The notes beneath the pieces were generated by a model. The model saw only the letters and a program-made list of their open reading frames with translations, was not told the origin of the DNA and did no database searches. Below, piece after piece: positions 57,793 to 64,000 of a DNA stretch of 64,000 nucleotides. How positions within the stretch are numbered: the first letter of the stretch is position 1; each line of letters starts with the position of its first letter. The position numbers and the translations under genes are program-made. Source of the DNA: Bog-756 sp963831535 (GTDB lineage: Bacteria > Actinomycetota > Acidimicrobiia > Acidimicrobiales > RAAP-2); NCBI GenBank assembly GCA_963831535.1, contig CAWHQP010000007.1, positions 496,001 through 560,000 on the forward strand. The letters run 5' to 3'.

Positions 57793-59093
57793 GCACGCGC
57801 CAGTCACCGGGTGACGATCCTCGGGATCGTCACCCGGTGATACGCACCGAGAACCTGCCGTCGGGGCTGGACCTGGTCACCGAGCGGATGGATGACGCCC
57901 GCTCGGTGTGCATCGGCTTCTGGGTGGGCACCGGGTCACGGGACGAAGAGGCCAGTCGGGCCGGTTCGTCCCACTTCCTCGAGCACCTGCTGTTCAAAGG
58001 GACGGCCGACCGGTCGGCCTCGGCCATCGCCGAGGCCGTCGACGAGGTGGGAGGCGACTTCAACGCCTTCACCACCAAGGAGTACACCTCCTTCTACATC
58101 CGGCTTCTGGCCGAGCACCTCCACCTCGGGCTCGACATCCTCTCGGACATCATGTGGAGGCCGGCCCTGCGTCCCGCCGACCTGGAAGCCGAGCGACAGG
58201 TCATCTTGGACGAGATCCTGATGCACGCCGACGAGCCCTCGGACGAAGCGTCCGAACAGAGCTCGGCCCTGCTCTTCCCCGACCACCCGCTGGGCCGCGA
58301 GGTCCTGGGTACCCAGGAGTCGGTGACGGCCATGACGGCTGAACGCATCGCCGAGTTCTTCGCCCTCCACTACCGTCCGGGCAACATGGTGGTAGCCGTG
58401 GCCGGCGACCTCGACCATGGCGAGGTGGCGGACGGACTCGAGGTCCGGTTCGGTGGCGTCGGGGGAGGGGTGACCCCCGATCGTGCGGCTCCCGACGAGA
58501 AGGTCGAACCGCTGGCCGTGTCCCGCCGGGCCACTGAACAGACCCACCTGGTGCTGGCCTCCCGATCGGTCAACCGCCTGGATCCGCAGCGCTATGCCCT
58601 GGCCGTGGTCAATCACGTCCTGGGCGGCGGCCTGTCCAGCCGGCTGTTCCAAGAGATCCGGGAACGCAGGGGACTGGCCTATTCGGTGTGGTCCGAGCGG
58701 GTGGCCTACCACGACGCCGGTTCGGTGAGCGTGGGGATGGGGACGGCCCCCGAGCATGTGGCCGAGGTCCTGGACATCGTCTCCACCGAGCTCGACCGAC
58801 TCGGGGAGGAGGGAATCACCGAGCGGGAACTGGCCATCGCCAAGGGGAACCTGCGGGCCGAGACCCTGCTCGCCTGTGAGGACTCCGGTGCCCGTATGAG
58901 CCGGATCGGAGCGGGCCTGCTCCTACACGGCGAAGTCCTGGCCGTGGACGAGGTGCTGGACCGGGTGGCCGCACTCACCCTGGACGAGATCCATGACGCC
59001 GCGGCCGAGCTGGTGGCCGCCCCGAGGACGCTGTCGGTGGTGGGACCGTTCGACGAGTCCGACTTCGATACTCGATCGCTCCGCCTGGGTTGA
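57789..59093 (+). CDS. M16 family zinc metallopeptidase (mitochondrial processing peptidase-like)
   Basis: A 434-residue M16B peptidase. The inverted zinc motif HxxEH is in SSHFLEHLLFKG (near residue 62) with the downstream Glu region (ERQVILDEI). The C-terminal substrate motif is RRGLAYSVWSER. It usually follows pnp in actinobacteria. The start is uncertain: TTG 57789 overlaps the pnp stop (TTGA, 4 bp) and adds 16 residues encoded across a perfect inverted repeat, while GTG 57837 gives a family-like N-terminus (VIRTENLPSGLDLVTE). Both are in frame. Confidence 0.9.
   Translation: MSTRQSPGDDPRDRHPVIRTENLPSGLDLVTERMDDARSVCIGFWVGTGSRDEEASRAGSSHFLEHLLFKGTADRSASAIAEAVDEVGGDFNAFTTKEYTSFYIRLLAEHLHLGLDILSDIMWRPALRPADLEAERQVILDEILMHADEPSDEASEQSSALLFPDHPLGREVLGTQESVTAMTAERIAEFFALHYRPGNMVVAVAGDLDHGEVADGLEVRFGGVGGGVTPDRAAPDEKVEPLAVSRRATEQTHLVLASRSVNRLDPQRYALAVVNHVLGGGLSSRLFQEIRERRGLAYSVWSERVAYHDAGSVSVGMGTAPEHVAEVLDIVSTELDRLGEEGITERELAIAKGNLRAETLLACEDSGARMSRIGAGLLLHGEVLAVDEVLDRVAALTLDEIHDAAAELVAAPRTLSVVGPFDESDFDTRSLRLG
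57804..57840. repeat. Perfect 17-bp inverted repeat at pnp/M16 junction
   Basis: The arms TCACCGGGTGACGATCC (57804-57820) and GGATCGTCACCCGGTGA (57824-57840) match perfectly around a 3-nt centre (TCG). No T tract follows. It lies inside the M16 reading frame if TTG 57789 is the start, and its right arm contains the alternative GTG 57837, which would be buried in the stem. Confidence 0.85.
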
Positions 59094-59182
59094 TTCCCCG
59101 AGGTGGCCCGGTTCCGGCCCCGTCGGCTCCGACCTGCCGGCCCGGAGGCTCCACCCTCCGGGGATCCCGGTAGTGGCGACGG

Positions 59183-59188
59183 TAGGGT
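59183..59188 (+). promoter_or_regulatory. Predicted leaderless -10 of dapB
   Basis: TAGGGT ends 7 nt before ATG 59196 without a ribosome site in between. Confidence 0.45.
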
Positions 59189-59195
59189 GGCCGGC

Positions 59196-60011
59196 ATGCG
59201 AGTCGGGGTCGTCGGAGCCGGGGGGAAGATGGGCCGGGAGGTGTGCCGGACCGTGCTCGGCCATCCCGACCTCGAGCTGGTGGCCGCCGTGGACCCCGCA
59301 ATCGGGGGTGCCGACCTCGGTGCTGTGGTCGGCACCGACGCCGGCCGGTTGACCGTCTCGGGTGGTCTCGAGGTGTTGGCCGACCTGGGTGTCGAGGTGG
59401 TGGTGGACTTCACCCGCATCGATGCCGCCCGCCTCACCCTGGCCTACTGCGCCGAAGCCGGGATCCATGCGGTCGTGGGCACGACCGGCTTGACCGAGGA
59501 GGACTACGCGGACCTGGCCCGGCGCTTTGCCGGCCCCGGATCGGGCGCGCCGAACTGCATCGTGGCGGCGAACTTCGCCATCGGGGCCGTCCTGATGATG
59601 CGCTTTGCCGAGATGGCCGCGCCGTACTTCAGTGGAGCCGAAATCGTCGAGCTCCACCACGACGGCAAGCTTGACGCGCCGTCGGGCACCGCACTGGTGA
59701 CGGCGGGGCGCATGGCCACGGCCCGCTCGGATGCCGGCGCGGGGGCATTCCGACCCGACCCCACCGTGACCGCGGTGCTGGAGGGCAGCCGGGGAGGTGC
59801 CGGGCCGGCCGGTGTCCGCATCCACTCGGTCCGTCTGGCTGGGCTGGTGGCCCACCAGGAGGTCATCCTCGGGGGGACGGGACAGAGCCTGACCATCCGC
59901 CACGACTCCTACGACCGCTCGTCGTTCATGGACGGCGTGGTCCTGGCGGTGACGTCGGTGGCGGAGCGGCCGGGCCTGACCCGCGGACTCGAGCCGTTGC
60001 TCGGGCTCTGA
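59196..60011 (+). CDS. dapB: 4-hydroxy-tetrahydrodipicolinate reductase
   Basis: A 271-residue DapB, which reduces the DapA product with NAD(P)H in the lysine/meso-diaminopimelate pathway. The cofactor motif is VGVVGAGGKMGREV at the N-terminus, GTTG lies near residue 91, and the substrate/catalytic motif ELHHDGKLDAPSGTA near residue 153 contains the catalytic His and Lys. The frame is open upstream; ATG 59196 is chosen because it begins MRVGVVGAGG. dapA lies 2.8 kb downstream, separated by two TetR genes and a di-iron protein gene. Confidence 0.95.
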   Translation: MRVGVVGAGGKMGREVCRTVLGHPDLELVAAVDPAIGGADLGAVVGTDAGRLTVSGGLEVLADLGVEVVVDFTRIDAARLTLAYCAEAGIHAVVGTTGLTEEDYADLARRFAGPGSGAPNCIVAANFAIGAVLMMRFAEMAAPYFSGAEIVELHHDGKLDAPSGTALVTAGRMATARSDAGAGAFRPDPTVTAVLEGSRGGAGPAGVRIHSVRLAGLVAHQEVILGGTGQSLTIRHDSYDRSSFMDGVVLAVTSVAERPGLTRGLEPLLGL

Positions 60012-60027
60012 GGCCGCGGCGGGCCCG

Positions 60028-60648
60028 ATGGACGACACCCGTCAGAAGATCATTGAGGCCACGTACGCCTGCGTGGCCCGCTGGGGCCTGGCCAAGACCA
60101 CGGTCGAGGATGCGGCCCGCGAAGCCAAGGTGTCTCGGGCCACGGTCTATCGCGCGTTTCCCGGTGGCCGCGAGGAGCTGATCAACGCCGTGGTGTCGTG
60201 GGCCATGCTGGAGTTCTTCGCCCGCCTCTACGAGCACGTGCAGGATGCCGAAGGTCTGGAGCAGGTGATGGAGCGGGGCATCATGTTTGCCCACCGAGCG
60301 ATCGTGGAACACGAGGTCCTGCAGCGGGTGATGCAGACCGAGCCGGACAAACTGCTCCCGGCGCTGACCGTCGAGAGCATCCGGATCCGTCAGGGAATCG
60401 CCACCTTCCTGGTCCCCTACCTGGCCCAGCGGGGCGTGGCCCGGGGGGTGGATCTCGACCAGGCGGCGGACTTCCTCGCCCGGATGGTCCTCTCCTACAT
60501 GTCCGCCCCCGGTCGGTGGGATCTCGACGACCCAGTCCAGGTCGCCCGACTGGTCGAGTCCGAATTGCTGGCCGGGGTGCTCGCCGGGCCCTCCCCGGAT
60601 CCACTTCGGGTCCGGGGGCCGGATCATGAGCTGGACCGACGTCGTTGA
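60028..60648 (+). CDS. TetR family transcriptional regulator
   Basis: A 206-residue TetR-type repressor. The helix-turn-helix lies in residues ~10-50 (TTVEDAAREAKVSRATVYRAFPGGREEL); the FPGGR ending differs from the common F.SKE/GSKE form and is shared with the next regulator. The ligand domain (~60-206) is not assigned. It begins 16 bp after the dapB stop, so it may be co-transcribed with dapB. Likely target: its own unit or the di-iron gene downstream (inference). Confidence 0.9.
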   Translation: MDDTRQKIIEATYACVARWGLAKTTVEDAAREAKVSRATVYRAFPGGREELINAVVSWAMLEFFARLYEHVQDAEGLEQVMERGIMFAHRAIVEHEVLQRVMQTEPDKLLPALTVESIRIRQGIATFLVPYLAQRGVARGVDLDQAADFLARMVLSYMSAPGRWDLDDPVQVARLVESELLAGVLAGPSPDPLRVRGPDHELDRRR

Positions 60649-60674
60649 CAATGAGACAAATTACGACCTAGCGT
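60645..60674 (+). promoter_or_regulatory. Promoter of second TetR gene, leaderless
   Basis: TTGACA (60645-60650) and TAGCGT (60669-60674) are 18 bp apart; the -10 ends 7 nt before GTG 60682, so the transcript should start at or one base from the start codon. Confidence 0.5.
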
Positions 60675-60681
60675 TTCACGT

Positions 60682-61554
60682 GTGTCCACTCCGGGGTCCG
60701 CGCTCCACCTAGTCAGCAACGATGGGCTGGTTGGCGACGACGGGCCCGGTGCAGATACCGGCCCCGACGGTGTGGACCGGGCCTCTCCCCACCGGGTGCG
60801 GATCATCGACGGGACACTGACCTGTCTGGCCCGGCACGGGACCGCCAAGACCACCGTGGACGACATCGCCCGAGAGGCCGGCGTCTCCCGGGCCACCGTC
60901 TACCGGGTGTTCCCCGGCGGGCGCGACCAAATGCTGGCCGCCGTGGTGGACACCGAGATGGCCCGGTTGTTCTCGGCCCTCGGGGTCCGGCTGGGAACCG
61001 CCCCTACCTTGAAGGACGCCCTGGTAGACGGCATCGTGGAGGCATCCTCACGGATCCGCAACCATGCCGCGTTGGCCTACTTGGTGGCCAACGAACCCGA
61101 GCTCGTCCTCGCTCATCTGGCCTTTGACGAGTCCGATCGACTGCTGACCACGGCGTCCGGGTTCGCCGCACCCTTTCTCGCCCGGTGGATGAGCGCGGCC
61201 GAGGCAGAGCGGGTGGCGGAGTGGGCCACGAGGATTGTCCTGTCCTACGCCATCGCTCCGTCACCGCACACCGACCTCAGCGATCGCGTCGACGCCGAGC
61301 ACCTCATCTCGACCTTCGTGATGCCCGGGATTTCGGCGCTCCACCAGTCCGCCTCGCCGACCTCTATCGTCATCACGCCGTTCGCCGGAGACGTGACCCC
61401 GGTCGAGGACGCCGCGTCGGAGGTCGGGCCGTCCCTGGACCAGCCCGCGGCCTTCGAGATGCCGCGGACCCCTGATCGGGCGCAACATGACGTGATGTCG
61501 CAGATCACCAACCAGCCGAAGAACACCGAGCACGCCAAGGGAGACCGGATATGA
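60682..61554 (+). CDS. TetR family transcriptional regulator (tandem paralogue)
   Basis: A 290-residue TetR regulator, related to the preceding one in the DNA-binding part (KTTVDDIAREAGVSRATVYRVFPGGRDQM, residues ~50-80). It has a non-conserved N-terminal tail of about 30 residues and a C-terminal tail of about 60 residues (QPAAFEMPRTPDRAQHD...). Its stop overlaps the ATG of the di-iron gene (ATGA), so both are translated together. It likely controls that gene in response to a small hydrophobic ligand. Confidence 0.88.
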   Translation: MSTPGSALHLVSNDGLVGDDGPGADTGPDGVDRASPHRVRIIDGTLTCLARHGTAKTTVDDIAREAGVSRATVYRVFPGGRDQMLAAVVDTEMARLFSALGVRLGTAPTLKDALVDGIVEASSRIRNHAALAYLVANEPELVLAHLAFDESDRLLTTASGFAAPFLARWMSAAEAERVAEWATRIVLSYAIAPSPHTDLSDRVDAEHLISTFVMPGISALHQSASPTSIVITPFAGDVTPVEDAASEVGPSLDQPAAFEMPRTPDRAQHDVMSQITNQPKNTEHAKGDRI

Positions 61555-62684
61555 CCACCGAGATGAGCAGCACCGAAGAGATCATCGGAAGGGCCGAGAT
61601 CGACGATTTCGAGGCCATTCTGTCGGTCGTCGGTGTCGAGGAGTCCAACGGTCTCCATGTGGTCCATTCCGAGTACGACTCCATCTTCACCTGGGACTAC
61701 GAAAAGGGGGCCCGGCCCAAGCTCAACAAGCTCTACGAGAAGGCCAAGTCTGCCCAGTGGAACGGCGAGACCGACCTCCCCTGGGACACAGACGTCGACC
61801 AGGAGAAGCTGGTCGTCGAGCAGGCCGAGGCCACGGGCGGCTTCGGGGCCGGCTTCGACCTGGCCGGCACGCCGGTGGAGCACTGGGGCGACAAGGAGTG
61901 GATCCAGTTCGGGGTGGAGGGCCAGAACTGGACACTGTCCCAGTTCCTGCACGGGGAACAAGGCGCCCTCATCTGCACGGCCAAGATCGTCGAGTCGGTG
62001 CCGTGGATCGATGCCAAGTACTACGCCTCGACCCAGGTGATGGACGAGGCCCGCCACGTTGAGGTCTTCGCCAAGTACCTCGACGACAAGCTCTCCGGCC
62101 ACTATCCGGTCAACGCCCACCTGCGCATGCTGCTCGACGACATCATCGCCGACTCCCGCTGGGACCTCACCTACCTGGGCATGCAGATCATGGTCGAGGG
62201 CCTGGCCCTGGCGGCGTTCGGTCTCATGCACGCCCTGACCGCCGATCCCCTCCTCAAGCAGTTGCTCCGGTACGTCATGGCTGACGAGGCACGACATGTG
62301 GCGTTCGGGGTTCTCAGCCTCCAGGAGTACTACGAGGGCCTGAACGCCGCTGAGCTGCGCGAGCGTCAGGAGTTCGCCTTCGAGGCCGCCGTGCGGATGC
62401 GCGACCGGTTCCTCCAACAGGAGGTGTGGGACCGGATGGGCGTCGACCCAAAGACCGTCGTGCCCCTGGTCCAGCAGGCTCCCGAGCGGGCTCAGTTCCA
62501 GGCGCTCCTGTTCTCCAAGATCGTCCCCAACTGCAAGAAGCTGGGACTGCTCGATGCCGCCGACGGATGGCTCCGGACAAAGTTCACCGAGTTGGGCGTC
62601 ATCGAGTTCGAGTCCTGGGTGGACACGGCTGCCGAGGTGGATGCCATGGCCTCGGGACCACCGATGGACCGGATCACCGTCTGA
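61551..62684 (+). CDS. Ferritin-like di-iron protein (AurF / N-oxygenase-like)
   Basis: A 377-residue helical protein with a carboxylate-bridged di-iron signature. First metal pair: Glu in LHGEQGALICTAK and DEARHVEVF (near residues 141-172). Second pair: Glu in MVEGLALAAFG and ADEARHVAFG (near 218-252). The two E...DEARH repeats match the AurF/p-aminobenzoate N-oxygenase and acyl-ACP-desaturase-like ferritin group. Members hydroxylate or N-oxygenate; the substrate is not known here. It is coupled to the TetR gene upstream. It stands between dapB and dapA, an unusual position. Confidence 0.85.
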   Translation: MTTEMSSTEEIIGRAEIDDFEAILSVVGVEESNGLHVVHSEYDSIFTWDYEKGARPKLNKLYEKAKSAQWNGETDLPWDTDVDQEKLVVEQAEATGGFGAGFDLAGTPVEHWGDKEWIQFGVEGQNWTLSQFLHGEQGALICTAKIVESVPWIDAKYYASTQVMDEARHVEVFAKYLDDKLSGHYPVNAHLRMLLDDIIADSRWDLTYLGMQIMVEGLALAAFGLMHALTADPLLKQLLRYVMADEARHVAFGVLSLQEYYEGLNAAELRERQEFAFEAAVRMRDRFLQQEVWDRMGVDPKTVVPLVQQAPERAQFQALLFSKIVPNCKKLGLLDAADGWLRTKFTELGVIEFESWVDTAAEVDAMASGPPMDRITV

Positions 62685-62791
62685 TCCTGGGATCGCCCTC
62701 GGCCGCCCGGACGGCTTCCCCCGCCCCAGGCGGCGGAGCACCCGGGGTCCGGTTGGCCGTCGTGTGCGTCAGGCGGGCCGGTGCGTGCTGG

Positions 62792-62797
62792 TAGCCT
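62792..62797 (+). promoter_or_regulatory. Predicted -10 element upstream of dapA leader ORF
   Basis: TAGCCT ends 8 nt before GTG 62806; same geometry as the other leaderless sites in this window. Confidence 0.35.
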
Positions 62798-62805
62798 GCG
62801 GTTTC

Positions 62806-62847
62806 GTGACGCCTGCCCTGACCGCCGGTCCCCGTCCGAGGGGCTGA
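62806..62847 (+). CDS. Putative 13-codon leader peptide before dapA
   Basis: GTG 62806 opens VTPALTAGPRPRG and stops at 62847, six bases before the dapA ATG. If the TAGCCT promoter is active, this would be the first codon of a leaderless mRNA, and its translation would deliver ribosomes to dapA, which lacks a good ribosome site. Proline/arginine-rich ending could slow ribosomes. No lysine codons are present, so classical lysine attenuation is unlikely. Confidence 0.35.
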   Translation: MTPALTAGPRPRG

Positions 62848-62853
62848 GCCTCG

Positions 62854-63762
62854 ATGCCCCGATTCGGGTCGGTGATCACGGCCATGGTCACCCCCTTCCA
62901 CGGCGACGGGTCGATCGACCTGGATATGGCGCAAACTCTGGCCCGCTATCTGGCGTCGTCGGGTAGCGAGGGGCTGGTGCTGGCCGGCAGCACCGGCGAG
63001 GGCTCGGTGCTGACCGACCCCGAACGGATCGACCTGTTCCGGGCAGTGGTGGAGGTCGTCGACGTGCCCGTCATCGCCTCGACCGGCACCAATGACACCG
63101 CGCACTCGGTACTGATGACCGAGCGGGCGAAGGCCGTGGGGGTCGACGGCATCCTGGCCGTGACCCCGTACTACAACCGTCCCTCGCCTGCCGGCCTGTC
63201 GGCCCACTTCCGGGCCATCGCCGACGCCAGCGATCTGCCGGTGCTCCTCTACGACATCCCCGTGCGGTCCGGTCGGCGAATCGGCGCCGCCCTCACTGTG
63301 GAGCTGGCCCGCGAGGTCCCGTCCATCGTCGGGGTCAAGGACGCCACCGGGGATGTGGCCGCCGCCGCCGAGGTGGTGGCCGCGGCTCCCGAGGGCTTCG
63401 AGGTGTACTGCGGCGACGACTCCCTCACCCTCCCCTTCGCCGCGGTCGGATCGGCCGGCATCATCAGCGTGGCCGCCCACTGGGCCGGCCGCCAGTTCGG
63501 AGAGATGATCAGCCGCCACCGCTCCGGCGACGTCGAGGGGGCTACGCGGATCAATCAGCACCTGGCCGAGTCCTACCGGTTCGAGTCCTCCGATGAGTTC
63601 CCCAATCCCGTGCCGGCCAAAGCCGCCTGCCGGGCCATGGGTCTCGCCGTCGGCCAGTGCCGGCTGCCCAACGCCCCGGCGCCGGCGGCGCTGGAGGAAC
63701 GGGCCCGGGAGGTCATGTCGAGACTGAACAAGTATGAGCCGATGCATCAGACGGTTGTCTGA
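62854..63762 (+). CDS. dapA: 4-hydroxy-tetrahydrodipicolinate synthase
   Basis: A 302-residue DapA that condenses pyruvate and aspartate semialdehyde, the first committed step toward lysine and meso-diaminopimelate. Motifs are LVLAGSTGEGSVLTDPERI (Thr pair region near residue 45), TPYYNRPSPAGL with the catalytic Tyr, VLLYDIPVRSGRR, and the Schiff-base lysine in SIVGVKDATGD (near residue 162). ATG 62854 gives the expected N-terminus MPRFGSVITAMVTPF. A short leader ORF ends just upstream. Confidence 0.95.
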   Translation: MPRFGSVITAMVTPFHGDGSIDLDMAQTLARYLASSGSEGLVLAGSTGEGSVLTDPERIDLFRAVVEVVDVPVIASTGTNDTAHSVLMTERAKAVGVDGILAVTPYYNRPSPAGLSAHFRAIADASDLPVLLYDIPVRSGRRIGAALTVELAREVPSIVGVKDATGDVAAAAEVVAAAPEGFEVYCGDDSLTLPFAAVGSAGIISVAAHWAGRQFGEMISRHRSGDVEGATRINQHLAESYRFESSDEFPNPVPAKAACRAMGLAVGQCRLPNAPAPAALEERAREVMSRLNKYEPMHQTVV

Positions 63763-63834
63763 CTCAGGGAGGTCGACCGAGGAAGCCGGTCAGACCGACA
63801 TGACGATGCCTGCAGCGGCAAGGAGAAGGCACTA

Positions 63835-64000
63835 GTGAACCGTGAGGTATCACGCCGCGTCAGTGACGACTCCGGCGCACCGACCGCCGGCAAGGGCGGT
63901 GGGGTCAAGAAGGCGTCGCGGTCCCGGGCCAAACAGCCGGCCAAGAAGACCGATGGTCAGTCCAGGTCCACCGGGGGGCCAGCGACGTCCGGGCCGGAGG
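63835..64000 (+). CDS. Partial CDS after dapA, basic N-terminal tail (possible ribonuclease J)
   Basis: The first 55 codons of a gene cut by the window edge. It starts with GTG 63835, with an AAGGAG site 9 nt upstream. The visible part is basic and low in complexity (VNREVSRRVSDDSG, then KKASRSRAKQPAKKTD), with no domain. In actinobacteria, dapA is usually followed by the gene for ribonuclease J, which often has such a tail, but another protein such as FtsK is possible. Confidence 0.5.
   Translation, partial: MNREVSRRVSDDSGAPTAGKGGGVKKASRSRAKQPAKKTDGQSRSTGGPATSGPE

Noticed and set aside
55489..57807. Antisense open frame of 772 codons across pnp
   Set aside because: It mirrors the wobble pattern of a GC-rich PNPase gene and shows no domain; pnp on the other strand is certain.

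Overview
The window is 64 kb of very GC-rich DNA from an actinobacterium, most likely a member of Acidimicrobiia (inference). Support comes from GTG/TTG starts with 1-10 bp start/stop overlaps, the rpsO-pnp-M16 peptidase-dapB...dapA order, an F420-type Ddn reductase, a fused tandem acyl-CoA dehydrogenase, and apparently leaderless promoters (TAnnnT 6-9 nt before the start codon). No transposase, integrase, prophage, rRNA gene or CRISPR array was seen. The only RNA gene is a tRNA-Leu(UAG).

Layout. 0-6.4 kb: an FGGY sugar kinase, a Zn-alcohol dehydrogenase overlapping an SDR, a PIG-L deacetylase and a DrrAB-like ABC exporter. 6.6-21.7 kb: carbohydrate use. It holds a membrane-anchored substrate-binding protein, a PhyH-type dioxygenase, a GH13 glucosidase, a ThuA-like protein, a heavily frameshifted GH78 rhamnosidase and GH43-like enzyme, and a GH4 glycosidase. 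A tight four-gene operon follows (3-hydroxyacid dehydrogenase, class I aldolase, FGGY kinase, LarA-type racemase/epimerase) that looks like a sugar-acid pathway. 21.9-27.1 kb: a branched-chain-amino-acid-type ABC importer in which LivF is fused to an MFS transporter and LivH to LivM, followed by LivG.

27-35.3 kb: a TauD-type dioxygenase, an alpha/beta hydrolase, a NagB-like deaminase and an acyl-CoA beta-oxidation set (two hot-dog hydratases, crotonase, tandem ACAD, SDR) resembling actinobacterial sterol or lipid side-chain degradation, with a KstR-like palindrome. 35.6-44.6 kb: surface polysaccharide genes (two methyltransferases, two GT4 glycosyltransferases, Wzm/Wzt exporter) with an intact clpP and, 2.8 kb upstream, a decayed clpP copy. 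44.9-52.2 kb: two adjacent secreted proteins that both end in six 42-residue repeats, probably six-bladed propellers, one of them with a SpoIID/LytB domain, then a three-part membrane protein (degenerate PAP2, kinase-like, LPG-synthase/flippase-like). 52.2-64 kb: HAD phosphatase, crotonase, 1-Cys peroxiredoxin, rpsO, pnp, M16 peptidase, dapB, two TetR regulators, an AurF/ferritin-like di-iron protein, dapA and the start of another gene.

A caution for all users: about 28 reading-frame breaks can be seen, and about 25 of them need removal of one base. This one-sided bias, which also hits clpP and the transporter genes, points to insertion errors in the assembly rather than mass gene decay. Frameshifted genes are therefore given over their whole reconstructed span.
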